Shown here: piece by piece, positions 1 through 12,200 of the stretch
Numbering within the stretch: the stretch's first letter is position 1
Layout of the letters: each line of letters opens with the position of its first letter
Origin: Asterias amurensis
Lineage: Eukaryota; Echinodermata; Asteroidea; Forcipulatida; Asteriidae
Assembly (NCBI RefSeq): GCF_032118995.1
Contig: NC_092650.1
Span: 25,537,001-25,601,000, forward strand
Reading direction: 5' to 3'
Length of the DNA stretch: 64,000 nt
Made by a program: the position numbers and the translations under genes
Notes under the pieces: generated by a model
What the model saw: the letters and a program-made list of their open reading frames with translations, nothing else
What the model was told of the DNA's origin: nothing
The model's database searches: none

Positions 1-354
1 TTTGGCACTGCCCACTGTCAAAAAGTTCTATTTAACATTGATATAATGCTTATTTTTGTATTTTTTATGCCAAGTAGGGTCCTGTGTTAATATTATCATG
101 ATGTATGTATGGAATGGAAGAGTATTATATATATCCGTAGGTTTGTGTACTCCACTTGCACATTAGGGGTATTGGTACTGCCACACCGCACCCAGTATAA
201 ATGGTAATATTGTAGATGCACTGTACATGTATGATGTAGTTTTAGTGGAACATTGTATATTTTGTGATACCGAGGTTTAACTAATAAAAAAAATAGGACA
301 ACATACTGATTGATTTGACAGAAACCATGTGTTCTGATGTGTTTTGTGATTGAA
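1..354 (+). other. Possible 3' UTR end of a gene lying left of the window
   Basis: No coding frame of note is present. An AATAAA signal lies at 283-288 in AT-rich sequence, so this may be the 3' UTR and poly(A) site of a plus-strand gene whose coding part is outside the window. No protein evidence supports this. Confidence 0.25.
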
Positions 355-723
355 GTGTTTTAAAGGATTTGGGTACTTTTTCAAAATGTCCATAGATTTA
401 CATTAAACTTACAGGGTTTGAAGATAATGATAGTGGAAAGCTTCCCTTCAAATTTTACTTACTGAGGTGCTGTGGTTTTTAAGAAATGAGTAAAACAATG
501 TCATGAAAATACGTTTGTAAATGATTAAAATAATTTTCGTCTCATGAGACGAAAATTATTTTCATGACATTGTTTTACTCATTACCCCAAAACTACAGCA
601 CCTCAGTACGTAGTTTTTTCCAGGGAAGTTTCTACTATCATTATCTTCAAACTGTGTAAGTTTAGTGTAAATCGGTAGACATCGTGTTTTTTTGTCCTAC
701 AAAAGTTACATAAACCCTTTAAA
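355..723. mobile_element. Foldback MITE, AAAGGATTTGGGTAC family, copy 1
   Basis: Sequence from TAAAGGATTTGGGTACTT to ACCCTTTAAA folds back on itself. The centre at about 530-566 is a near-perfect palindrome around CTCATGAG, and the outer arms (GTTTGAAGATAATGATAGT against ACTATCATTATCTTCAAAC) pair as well. A second copy lies at 28811-29138. The ends look like TTTAAA/TTAA sites. No coding capacity. Confidence 0.75.
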
Positions 724-939
724 GTATATAGGGCCCAAGGAGAGTGAAGTTGATGTGGCGTTACACTGCTTCAAAAATTGAAACCTATTCTATCAAAGAG
801 AAGTTTTGGATGTTGCCATAAATACTTGAGTTTGCTTTTTGTTTTTTTTAGATTTGAAATGGTTTTATACAACGACCATCACAGCCAATTGTAGTCAACA
901 TTACAAAGCGAAAAGTATAAAACTTTGACAATAAAGATC

Positions 940-1255
940 AGGATTTTGAAAACTCTTAGCTGGCAATTAACTATCCAGCAAACTTCGATTAGACACAAAA
1001 GTTTCAGCTTGAGTTTGAGCTTGACTACATTTCAAAAAGACACCCAAACCTGCACTGACTATGAATCCTATTTAAATGAGTGAACTACTTTGTTTTTAAG
1101 ACTGAAAACTCTTAGCTGGCAATTAACTATCCAGCAAACTTCAAATTAGACACAAGTTCAGCTTGAGTTTGAGCTTGACTGCATTTCAAAAAGACACCCC
1201 AAACTGCACTGACTATGAATCCCATTTAAATAAGTGAACTACTTTGTTAAGACTG
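940..1255. repeat. Tandem duplication of a ~155-bp unit
   Basis: Two adjacent units begin GAAAACTCTTAGCTGGCAAT and end GAACTACTTTGTT. They are about 90% identical, and the second starts near 1105. No open frame; most likely a simple local duplication. Confidence 0.8.
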
Positions 1256-1552
1256 AAGGCATATGCACCTGTGTGATCAGATTTCCCATTTTTCTTTCAA
1301 AACAATGCAACAGAAAACTGAAAACACTGTACGGCCATAATCTTCTTTTGACATAATTATTAGAAAGTTACTTTTCTGAGACTGTTCAGTAAACAATTAT
1401 TTTATACAAATACAGTTTCATATTGTGTTGGAGCTTGTCTGACCTAATACAGCACTACACAGACTATGATAGCTCCAACGGTTTTCTTACTTGTTAAGGA
1501 ACGTCTTTCCCCTCAAGAGGGCGTCCCAACTATTAAAGTCAAATCTGGTTTT

Positions 1553-1790
1553 GGGTGCGTTCGTTTAGCTTCCCTGGGTCGACCCCGCAGTGCTCACTCG
1601 GGTGAGCCCCTGACAAGACAAGAGCTAATCGAACGATCACACTCGCCCTCTCGTGGTGATGGCATGTACCTCAGGTCACCCCCAAGTGACCCACTCCACA
1701 AGGGGGCTGACCCGGGTGAGTACCGTCAAAGCTATTCGAAGGTACCGGGGCAGACCGGGGTCGACCCAGGGAAGCTAAACGAACGCACCC
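1553..1790. mobile_element. GC-rich MITE with perfect 35-bp terminal inverted repeats
   Basis: The terminal repeats at 1553-1587 and 1756-1790 are perfect inverted copies (GGGTGCGTTCGTTTAGC... inward). The interior is GC-rich, unlike the AT-rich surroundings. The short open frames found here on both strands are products of the palindrome and are not genes. Confidence 0.85.
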
Positions 1791-4135
1791 TCTATAGGCG
1801 TGCATCGACCGAGTTGGTGAGGTCCGAATGAGGAGGGAGACAACAGTGTATGAAACCATAAAGATTGGGTGTTATGACAGGAGAGACATGGGCCTAATTT
1901 CATAAAGATGTTGAGCAGAAAAAAACTGCGTGACAAAATTCTTTGCTAAGCAAAACCTTAACTGGGCATGCACCAGCCACAATGCAAACATAGTGTAATT
2001 TGGAATGGTAACTTAATTGTGCTAAAGCAATACTATCTTGTGTTTAGCGAGTTTTTCTGCCCCGGCAAATGTGCCTATCCCGGGGATCGGGAATAGCCAC
2101 CCTACTCCGGATGTGATATGGACATAGACGGGTGAGCCCGGGTAACAACAGTCCCGGGCTATCCAAGGTTTCCCACAGGGATGAGATACTGTGTGGAAAG
2201 GGCGTTAGTAATGAGAATTTTTGGGTCAAGCGATTTGTGACAACCGCTCCGTGCCATTTGAACGGAATCTGAGTATAAATGTAAATATTGAAACAAGACA
2301 CAAATCAGAAAAGGTTTGCTAGCTTCCGGATTCCGCTATTTTTTTTGAATTTTATAAAAGGAGTTCCGAACATCATTTTGAAAGCAATGATGGCTTACAC
2401 TTTCTAGATACTGTACTTTGACAACGTCACTTATTTGCGAAGAGACAGTAATAAGTTTTTTAAGTAGGGCCTACTTTCTATTATAGAAATGTTCAGATCT
2501 TGTGTATTTACAATTGTATACTCTTCTTTAATGACGAATACCTTAGACCATCTGGAAGTTAATATGGTAAAATTACTTTTAATCAGGCATGCTTATGACC
2601 GAACCAAAACTTGTTGAAAATGTTGATGTCCTTTTCATTCATTATGCTTTTGGCATGCAATTACTTCTTTATCTATGAAGGGTGAGAACATCCCACCCAT
2701 GCGAAACCAGTAACCCCATGATTCACAGGTTGGCAATGTTATTGGCAATATCATTGCCTTACTATTTTCGTCAATCACTGGTCACTAATAATACAAGTCA
2801 TCCGCCCAACCGTGTGTTAAGTGTACTGAACTGTTGAAAGTGTCTAAAATATTGATCCTTCACACCCGAATGCTATAGGTGCCCATTGACTGAAGTGCAT
2901 TGGGTAATGCATCGAGGTGTCAAATGGAGACGCCATTTTTTTGAGCTTGGCGTGATGGGTGATGTATTGATTTCCCGCCAAAAATGTCCGCCGCCAATTG
3001 ACACTTTGATGTAGGGATGTCGTTATGGATAGATCATGCACTTAATCCGCATTTTGCGCTTCATGCCCCTACCAAGATGATGGGCAGCGACGGCGTTATT
3101 TCAGGCATCACTGCGTTATTGGAGTAGCGGAGATTTCCTTTTCCACGGAACACCATTTGTTTCTTCTTCTAATCTTGATGGTGTCTAGGTTAAATTTCAG
3201 CTGTTTAAGCGTTTCAGTAAAATGGGTGAACACTTTTAAAGGGTACTTTTAGTTATACACAAACAGAACACTGAGCGAAAAGTGTATGGTGCCGCCTTCA
3301 TTGTATAGTGTTTCAAGTGACGTAACGTATTGTTTTGATATGGGGGAAGTGAAATAATGTGACCGGTCATTTTGCGGACCATCACGAGATGAAACCAGTG
3401 GTGTAACCATTACAAACACTTTTGAAAATACTTGTATGCACCATAGTAGACAGTTCCATTGGGTACCCGAAGAAAAAAAGTAGATCCGGAACCATTATTA
3501 TTCTCAACATGTTCAGAAGTCTTTGGGTTTTGTTTATAAAATAACGCAGAATCAAAAAACCTTACAAGAACGATGTGGCGCAATGTTTCACGGTACCAAA
3601 CTTGAATTGAGCATCATCCTTTAAAGGGACACACCTGCTCACCATTTACGCAATTTAGGGGTGTAGAATCATAAATAAGGTTTTTATATATGGTTGTTGT
3701 AAAACAAATCATCAAAATGTTGCGTCATAAGCGGAAAATGACTAAAAAATCCCAAAGCGGTAAAAGGCCACCGTATACGTGTTTCCAGCCGTTGCAACCG
3801 TCAAATCTTCATGACATTGTCGCACAATGTTGTAAGTAGACTGGTGCTTTGTTTATAGCAACGTTTTGTTTATAGCAACAGGCTTCCGTTACACGGACTC
3901 TTTGAATGCGAATCTTACGTTGATTTTTCACCATTATTTACATTTTGTAGCGATAATTTGAATACATGATCTTTTTCGTCAATTACTCGTTAATAATTTT
4001 GTAACAAAAAAAGATTTAAATTTGGTTTGGTAAGTTACTTTAGACGGCTGGAAGTAAAATTCCTGGAAGGCCACTGAAGTCTATTTTGTAGCACAAATAG
4101 CCCAATTCAGCAATGAAATCTGGTCAATGTAAAGG
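1791..4135. other. Gene-free stretch
   Basis: I see no supported gene. A degraded copy of the GGGCCCAATTTCAT foldback family is recognisable at about 1890-2010. The rest is AT-rich with no long frame, splice-supported exon or RNA gene that I can recognise. Confidence 0.5.
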
Positions 4136-4400
4136 GCCGAATCCGAATTGGCGACTACGGCTACCACTAGTCTTTGATCGTGGCTTTTCAGTCGTCCTGA
4201 TAGCCGCTACAAACAGCGCCCTCTCGTAATCAACCGGCTTCCGTCATTTAAATTGCGAGTGTAGGGCGCGTGATAGCTTTAATGTGGGGTCGTTTTTCGT
4301 GGCTGAGATGCAGAAGATTAACCGCGATCAAAGACTTGAATCAAGTCTAGGACGTCCTGTACTTCAACACACGACACAATAGTGATCCAGCCTAAGCCGT
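4136..4400. mobile_element. Fragment of the GGGCCGAATCCGAATTGGCG MITE
   Basis: The left end at about 4136 (GGGCCGAATCCGAATTGGCG, then CTACGGCTACC) matches in inverse the element end at 43300-43315. An internal inverted pair (CTTTGATCG and CGATCAAAG) is visible. The right boundary is uncertain. Confidence 0.45.
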
Positions 4401-4628
4401 GTACTACTCTATGGTAAAAGTCACTGACTTGAAAACTTATTATCGCAGTAACCATGACTCTAGACCCATAGCCTTAACTTTGATGACGTCACGGTTCGTT
4501 TACTGCATTGTGTTTGGTTGTTATACTTTGTACTTTATTTCCAAAAATTATAGACAAACACAATAGTGTCCTGCTCTTCGAAAGTTGTAAATAAAACTGT
4601 GATGTACTCAGTAGAGGCCCATTCCTTT

Positions 4629-4798
4629 AGACCTTTCCGTCACCATCTTGGTCATGTTCCCTGTTTCAAAAAACACAAATGAATGCTAACATTCATTGCG
4701 CAAACATGGCACCTGACTATTATTTCGTCCAGCCTCAGTTTGGTTACAATGAGTTGGAATTGAGTAAAATCAAGATGACATGACCGTGGTAAAGGTCT
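4629..4798. mobile_element. MITE with AGACCTTT ends, copy 1
   Basis: Bounded by AGACCTTTCCGTCACCATC and ACCGTGGTAAAGGTCT. A second copy in the opposite orientation lies at 13677-13842 and shares the internal GAGTTGGAATTGAGTAAAATC stretch. No coding capacity. Confidence 0.7.
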
Positions 4799-5258
4799 TG
4801 AATGTCCTATTGACATTATGAGCAGGGTTTGCTGAAAGTGTGGGTGGTGTTTTACCGAGGTAAACTTCCTCAGAGAGATATACCGTCTTTAATATCGGGG
4901 ACTTGGGTGATGACAAAACACCTCTCTCTGAACCGATTCGAGCCAAAAAGAGTGCACGACACGCCGCATCCACGCTTATTTAGACCTAGGTACATTTAGG
5001 GCATGAACACACGGTTCCAATGAAGCCGGTTTCCGATTGAAATTTTCATGGGAAAACAAACGCAAAAATCCCTGTTCGTTTTTTGTCCGTTTTTTCGAGA
5101 AAAAATATTATTATTGTGTTCTTTGTCTAAGGAGACACGTCAGTATTGGGTGAACGAAAGTTGCATTGTAAAACGGATAAAGGTAAAAATAATGAGGTGA
5201 CATTGTCGTGTGATCACATCGAGTCTGTGGCCGAAATTGAATTCTGAACTTTCAACCA
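4799..5258. other. Gene-free stretch
   Basis: AT-rich sequence with no gene, RNA or repeat that I can support. Confidence 0.4.
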
Positions 5259-5259
5259 G

Positions 5260-5326
<67 letters not shown>
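5260..5326. repeat. (TTG)n microsatellite
   Basis: About 22 perfect TTG units are followed to about 5420 by interrupted TTG/TTA-rich sequence. The poly-Leu and poly-Thr/Asn frames across it are repeat artefacts. Confidence 0.95.
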
Positions 5327-5330
5327 GGGG

Positions 5331-6579
5331 TTGTTGTTATTGTTGTTGTTGTTTCTATTGCTGTCGGTTGATGTTGTTGGTGTTTTGGTTGATATTGTTG
5401 TTTTTGTTGATATTATTGTTGCCATTGGAGCAGGGAAGGTTGTCTTGATTAGCCACACTTTGGTATACTAGTCACCGATAGAGGGCGCAACATTGCGACT
5501 GGCTCAGAGTTGTTTGTGTAATACAGATATCTCTTCTCCAGTAACTCATTTTGCGGCATCGGCGCGCGACTACGTGAATAAGAAAATGAACGTTCGAAAT
5601 CATCAAGACTAACAAAAAGTGCCATCTCGAATTTAGACAGTCCCCTCCAATGTTTCTTTGTTGTTGGCAATAGTAGCACCTCGGGAGAGCATGTATTTTA
5701 TATTGTTTACTTGTTTGTTCTTCTTTAGGTTTCTTCAGAAAATTTCTGACTCTCTCATCATTCATTGATCAACACGACATATCTGGTGAGAGGCCCCCAA
5801 TCCGATCCAACCAAACATGGAAGTCGGGGGGGGGGGTGCATTTTGAATTATCTTAAGTCACATTAATAAAGGACTCGAGAAAAGTGAAGGCATTTCCGCA
5901 CAACTTTATTTTATATTTTAATTTACTTATTTTAATTTTTATTTATGCGAGTGTGTGCTGCATGTTGCATATTGTTTTTGTTCTATATTTTGGAAAACAT
6001 CGGTCCAGTTTTGGAGGAAGGAAAACATAATTTTCTTTCCTCAAGATTCAGGGTCCAACTTAACACGGTGTACTGTCAGCCAGAGTTCGTATTATATCCG
6101 TCAAGAACGGCAGCTCAAAAAGAAAAAGAAATTCGCTGTTATCAGGATAACCATGGAGGAGGGATAACCATGGAGGTAGAAATAGACACGACGCGGAGCA
6201 ATAAACTAGATTGCTCCATGGGATAACGAATAACCGACTATTTCTGTGTGTAAATTATATATCTACATTATATCACGTGCACACAGAAAGCGGGACCATC
6301 CTTGATTGTCAACGTGTGTGCGTCGTTATTGTTCTGTTCCTACAGCTGTTTTATGTTAAAGAAATACAAGAAGACAAGGCTTTTTCATGGAACCTTTGAT
6401 ACATTAAAAATATAGTTTATTAAATACATGTTTACTATTTTAAAAATATTTTTGTGTTTTATTGATAATTCTTTGCAAGTAAGGCCTTTGTAAAATCTTA
6501 ACAGATTTGTTAAATATTTGTACGAACTTAAAGAGTCGTCGGGCGAGCATAAGTAAACCATTTTAAGTCAACGGGCATG
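5331..6579. other. Gene-free stretch upstream of the CTCF 5' exon
   Basis: No supported gene. It contains the tail of the degenerate TTG repeat and a run of ten G at about 5827-5836. Short frames here have no recognisable protein features. Confidence 0.4.
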
Positions 6580-6737
6580 CGTATTCAAAGAGCGCCATCT
6601 TGCTTCCTAAAGGTGCCATTGTCTGGGATCTTTTCGTGCATTTTTTGCATCGAAATACGCATTTATCTCACAAATTTGTCTCCAAATATTGTTGTGGATT
6701 GAATAAGACACGATCGAAGGTTGCTGCAGTACTACAG
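6580..6737 (+). promoter_or_regulatory. Probable CTCF promoter region and 5' UTR exon
   Basis: A strong consensus donor, CAG|GTAAGT, ends a putative exon at 6737. The next plus-strand coding exon starts just after an acceptor at 9260-9263, so this is the best upstream partner in sight. GCGCCATCTTG at 6592-6602 matches the YY1 motif, which is common at promoters of housekeeping genes. No ATG-led frame continues through it, so it would be untranslated. The transcription start is not determined. Confidence 0.4.
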
Positions 6738-7780
6738 GTAAGTTATTTCGATGAATATTTCCCGTAAAATGCTTCCCAATCTGGTTAGCGCCCCCTGACG
6801 TCGTTGTGTTTTTGGCTGCTTCGCTTGGGATTTATGCAAATGAATCGTGGAGTTGTCTTTTTTTCACGGTGAACCTGCAACATTTTACAACAGATTTCTA
6901 CCTCAGTTGTCACCAGTTCCTGAAGATCATTAGATGCAAAGGTACCTAACTTACCATTCTTTGAGTTTATGTCCATAAAAGTGGAATCTTTGTAACTTTT
7001 TGGCTGTTGTTTTGTAATCTTGCGCCCCCAAGCGTCACCCAAATTCTGCAGGGGGCTTGATAAGTTTATGCAAATGAAGACCCAAAATGACGCTGTCGAA
7101 ATTTGGACGCTAGGCGGCTGTAGAGCGCCACTTTCCCGCTGCCGTTGGCTCTTGTTTAGTCCGAAATTTATCTTGGTCTCGAAGAGGAATAGTAGGTCGT
7201 TGTTTTGAATATCATCGGAGATATTTTGGGTTGTTTTTCACCTGGCAATATTGTTGGAAATATTAAATAGTAAAGACAAGGTGTGGCCTTTGTGTGAATT
7301 GACCTTTTTTCAGACCATGTCATGGGAAAAAAAGACAGACATGTTTTGGTTAGAAGATTTTTTGCCACTTTTGATTTGAAAATAAATTGCTTTAAATTAT
7401 GTTATATAATAAGCAATTAGTTTGGCCTAATGCCTGGGTTGGTTCACATCACTAAACATGCTGAATAATGAACAGAACTACTAAACCAGATATGAAATTT
7501 TTGGGGGCTTTTATTTTGAAGTTTTTGGTTTGTTAAAAAAAAAGTTGTTATTAAATTAAAATTGGGTCCTTTAAATTTAACAAGTCTGTGCCAGCAACTT
7601 AACTGACCCTTCTCCAGCCTCAATGAACCAGGAATATTTTCGTTTGTTACTAACTTCTGGGTAAAAACCCCCCACAATGTTTACAATTAAAATACAATTT
7701 TTCAAATCTCCTGTTAAAATCTCCTTTTGTTGTGGGGGGTTGTGAATTGTCGGTATTTAGTGCAACTGTGGGCTAACTTT

Positions 7781-7892
7781 CCGTATGGCGCCACCACTTT
7801 TTCACTCATTTTTACAAAAAGGGATATATCAATCAGGTAAATTAAATACTATATTATTTTATTTTGAGTGAAAAAGTGGTGGCGCCATACGG
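7781..7892. repeat. Perfect 28-bp-arm hairpin
   Basis: CCGTATGGCGCCACCAC... at 7781-7808 is exactly mirrored by ...GTGGTGGCGCCATACGG ending at 7892, with an AT-rich loop of about 56 bp. The GC-rich arms contrast with their surroundings. Probably a very short MITE. Confidence 0.85.
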
Positions 7893-8124
7893 AAACTTTT
7901 CCCAACTGTGGGGTTGCACGTTTACAAACACTTGGTTTTCTTTACTACACAGTTAGCGCAGAAATTTGGTGCAAAAGATATATCATGCAAAAAATAGTTA
8001 ATGGCCTGAGAGGTTTCGACAACCTTAATACAATTAGGCCTACTGTACTAATGTATCAATACATGCTCATGAGGTGGGTTATTTAATTTTTCAGAAAAAA
8101 AAATGTAGTTTCTGATTAGACCCA

Positions 8125-8716
8125 CAGTAACTGGGGCGGTCCTACTACTTGCCGTCAACTCGCCGTCAACTCATATTCCTTCCGTCAACTCATTTTCGTG
8201 CCGTCAACTCATTAAATTTACATGAAAAATCTATAAAAAGGGGCACTGAAGTGTTAAGTCTGGACTAAACTTCATATTTCTCATGGTTTTCGGTCAAAAT
8301 TTAATCACAAAAACGACTTTGTGTTGATAAAGAAAAAAAATACCAATCATTGACAACTTGGGCCAAGACTAATCAATGTGAAAAAGCAAGATGGCGGCCG
8401 ACAGTTTTTCGGCTTTGAAAAATTATTTTCATGAGAAAAAAACTCATTTTTTATTCCGAAATATGACCTAAAAATTACGCAAATTCTCTTTGAGCTGATA
8501 CTTTACAGTTCTATGCTTCTTTTGTGGATTTTAAATGTATATTGGAGGAGTTGATGGCGAGTTGACGGCGCAAACGAGTTGACGGCGAGTTGACGGCAAG
8601 TAGTAGGACCCAACTGGGGCGCTGTACTCCTTTTCTTCGAAAACTGTTACATTCTCTGTCGTACTACAGAGAATGTAAAAAATTCGAAAAAAAAAGGCGT
8701 ACAGCCCCAGTTACTG
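8125..8716. mobile_element. Foldback MITE (CAGTAACTGGGGC ends) split by another MITE
   Basis: The ends CAGTAACTGGGGC (8125-) and GCCCCAGTTACTG (ending 8716) are inverted copies. The right part, 8612-8716, is a compact hairpin around TACATTCTCTG / CAGAGAATGTA. The left arm is interrupted after GGGGC by the element at 8138-8611, so this is the older of the two. Confidence 0.75.
8138..8611. mobile_element. Inserted MITE with 9-bp target duplication
   Basis: The terminal inverted repeats are GGTCCTACTACTTGCCGTC... and its mirror ...GGCAAGTAGTAGGACC. Each end also carries several GCCGTCAACTC subterminal repeats. AACTGGGGC is duplicated immediately outside both ends (8129-8137 and 8612-8620). A 9-bp duplication is typical of Mutator-like (MULE) elements, but family assignment from this alone is tentative. 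Confidence 0.75.
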
Positions 8717-9054
8717 CGTCTAGTTTCTGATTGTACATATATAGGCTAAATTTTCAATAATATTGTGGAGTAGAGAACTTGTTTCATCTGCTGTAATACA
8801 AAGTAACTCTACATTTATCTGACTACATGAAAAAAAATGAGAGGGGCACCAGTAAACAACAATGTTAACGTATTGGAATGTTGGCTGGTAACCAGTTTTG
8901 CTAAGCCAGATTTTCCTGTGCTTAGCAGGTTTTTGTGCTTACAGGCTTTATGAAGTTAGGCCCTGCTTCTTCATAGAAGTATGTGTTAGCTTTGTACAAT
9001 ACATGTATACTCGCTGTTTGACTCAAGGAATATGACGTGGATTTTTTTTTCCAC

Positions 9055-9165
9055 AGAGCTCGGGGAAAGTACTTAGTATTCAGTGCTAACACACATTGGT
9101 GTATGTGGGTAAAATCAAAATTAATATTCTTTATTATCCCTTATGCAAATTTCCTTCTATTAAAT
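9055..9165 (+). mobile_element. tRNA-derived SINE-A, 3' body fragment
   Basis: Matches the inverse of 20700-20810 (CACAGAGCTCGGGAAAGTAC, GCTAACACACAT-GGTGTATG, TTAATATTCTTTAT). The tRNA-like head is missing. Confidence 0.65.
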
Positions 9166-9282
9166 ATCTAAATAATGGTTGGCCAATCTTAATTAAAAGC
9201 TTACAGAACGACGTTGTCTCTTCAATTAAAACTGAAGATTCCTTTTAAATTTTTCATTAGCAGGTGAGAAATCAAGCTAATA

Positions 9283-12200
9283 ATGGAAGCCAATTCGGAG
9301 GGTTCCCAATCGGTGGTAGCAGCCGACGACAAGAATCCAGCTACCGAGGAGGCTGCAGCTGATGCCAGCACAGCATCAGGTGACGGTGTTGTCCCTGCTG
9401 CTGCTAGCGTAGCAGCAGGGGACAGCATCGCTGCAGCTGCCTCCATCAACGTACTGGAGACCTACCTGCAGAACTTCAATGAGGAGCTGTCGTCAACAAC
9501 CACCCCGGCTGTCGCTGCTCCCTCTGGCGACACTCAAAGTCAAGATCAACTCGAACAGGTAGCCCAAGATTATTTCATCTCAGATAAATGTCATTCTCAA
9601 ACTATATGAGATGTGTGACTGTTTTTTTTCCTTCACAACTGTAACGCAAGGTTATTTTTTCTATATTAAATGTAATATAATCAAGCAAGGATTGCAAGTA
9701 ACATGCCTCACTCAGGGTTAACTTTGTTGAAAAGCGTTCCTTCATGATAACACATGTATCAAAAGCATACATCAGAAATGGTTTTTAAGCTTTTATCTGG
9801 AACAGTAATTTGTAGAGATCTTAGTCATCTGTCTAAGGAGTGCATAACATTCTTGGAAGGATATTCGTAATTTTTACTATGAAATAATGATGGGATCTTT
9901 TGTTATCATTTACTTACTGATGAAGGTTGCCGCAGTTGCTGTAACTTTGTCTGAGCTGCCTGAGCAGGTGGCAGCCATGCACCATCAGCAGCAACAGCAG
10001 CTGCAGCAGCAGCAGCAGCAGCAGCAAGAAGTTGCCCAACCAGTAGCAGTGGAAGCCGCACAGCCTAAAGAGTCCATGGTGCAGCCGGCTGAAGAGGCGA
10101 TGGAAGAACAGGTCGAGTTTGTTGCTGCTGTACAACCACAAGATGTCGCTGTTGGAGAACCCATGCAGGTGGGTTTCCTGATCAATTTGCAATTTTCAAA
10201 TTCTGTTTTTTTTCATTGTTTTTTTTGAGACACTGGAACAATCTTCTCATTATCTCAGCAAATGCATAAAATAACAAACCTGTGAAAATTTGAGCTCAAT
10301 TGGTCATTGAAGTTGAGAAATCTAATTCTGAGGTCTCGAAAACAAATTTGTGGAAAATTAGATTTTCTCGAAAACCCGTTACTTCAGAGGAAGCCGTTTC
10401 TCACAATGTTTTATACTATCAACCTCTCCCCTTTACTTGTTGCCATGTAAGGTTTGATTTTTTAGTACACGTAATTACCAAAAGTGTCCACTGCCTTTAC
10501 TGGTTCTTAATCATAGATTGGTTTGTCACCATAGTTAGTGCTCAGTTAAGGCAAAATTATAAAGAAAGACAACACAAGTAACAGTTTCAGCCGTATACAG
10601 TCTCTACACGTACTCGAGGGAAAAACAGGTTTTTGTTTGTTTAAAAACTGACCTCAACACCTACTCTTTTACTTTAGAAGTCTTCTTATTCATATACCAG
10701 AGTTGTTAATATTAAATGGTCAGATAGTTGGCTGGTTGAAGCAGTGTACATGTAGGTGGAATATGAACTTGACATCGCACATTAATAATCAGTTTTTGTT
10801 TACATTTGAATGATACAGCTTGAAGAGCAGGGAGAATCAGAGCAAGCCAAAGCCGCTGGGAGTCAGCAAGAGGTTGCACATCAACTGGCTGATGTAGTTC
10901 AGCAACAAGGTTGGTTAAAAAACAACCCCCCCCCCCCCATCTTTGATGTAAAGCAATGGGAATGTACACACATGTATCGTTATGCAAGGCTCTCAGTGAT
11001 AGCTCTTCACAAAAGTGTGCACAATTCATCAATGGCGTCTATTGCATTCCATCTGTAGATAGAGATGAAAGTTGAGACAAAATTACAAGTCTCTATTCTT
11101 ACATCAAGATGGTGTAAAATAATATTTTATTTGATGTACTTTTAGTGAATTTTTGTTGAAAATTCAAGAACGCCACATCGTGTGTGTCTGTAAATTCTTG
11201 TACGAAAAAAAATAAGTTTATTCCTGAATTTGTATGATGTTCAACCAAACAGCATTAAATTTGGCCATGTGACTTGCGTGGATGCTCTCTATAGACTTTC
11301 ATGTACAAATCTAATGGGGATGTTGCAAAAAAGGCCAAACAATGGGTGGTTCTGGCTTAGTGGTCAAACAAGAGCACTGAACTCAAGCTCTGGTGTTTCT
11401 GATCAGAGTGTGGGTTTGAGTCACAGTCAACACACCTGTGTCCTTAAGAAAGACACTGTGTCCTTAATAAGCAAGGTGGGAAGTAAAGCCTTTGGTCTGT
11501 GTTTTGAGTAACGCAGGTAAAAGAACTCCATGCACTTATCGTAAAGAGAAGGGGCTCGCCCCGATGTTCCTGGCCAGATCGACAGCATATTATGCCACAG
11601 CACATGTAAAAAGAAAATAGGTCTCAAAATTTAAATATTGTCCCACATAATTGCAGGAAAATACTAAGTGTTGAAGTGCCTTTACCATCATTAGGTGACG
11701 GATATGATTGCTATAGTTAGCTATTATTATTAAAGTCACCTGGAAGTGGTATTTTTTCAAAATAAAGCTTTTGTCACTGATATATGTGTTTTGATGAGTT
11801 GAATATGAATAAACAGTTAACTAAGGTTTTAAAAAATCAGTTCTTATGTTATTTACAAATTTAAGAGTAGACCCCGACCCGAGAGGGCGCTGTTCGTGAC
11901 GTCAATCGAGGCAGACTTTGCCTGTAATGCGTATAGTAAACACAATTGCAAAGTACATGTACGGACCAAGTCGTGAGTTTGTACGTTTAAAAAAGAAAAA
12001 ACAATTTTTTTTTTTGCGGCAATGCCGACCAGGTGTATTGCTGCTGAATGCAGAAAAACACTTTTTGAAATGTACCAACTCACGACTTGGACGTACATGT
12101 ACTTTGCACGTGTGTCTGCCTTGAATGACGTCACAAAAGGGGTAGGCGGAGTCAGCCCCCCAAACAACTTTATATACTTTTTAAACATATAAATCGTGAC

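Larger units (their letters stand above)
6738..9263 (+). other. Inferred first CTCF intron, repeat-rich
   Basis: Runs from the GTAAGT donor at 6738 to the TTTTCATTAGCAG acceptor. It contains a perfect hairpin (7781-7892), a nested pair of inverted-repeat elements (8125-8716) and a SINE fragment (9055-9165). I see no coding exon in it. Confidence 0.4.

Noticed and set aside
1466-1831. Open frames on both strands with similar peptides (CVRLASLGRPRSA)
   Set aside because: The similarity arises because the GC-rich MITE ends are inverted copies; no start, splice or family support.
5252-5458. Poly-Thr/Asn and poly-Leu frames
   Set aside because: Pure products of the TTG microsatellite.
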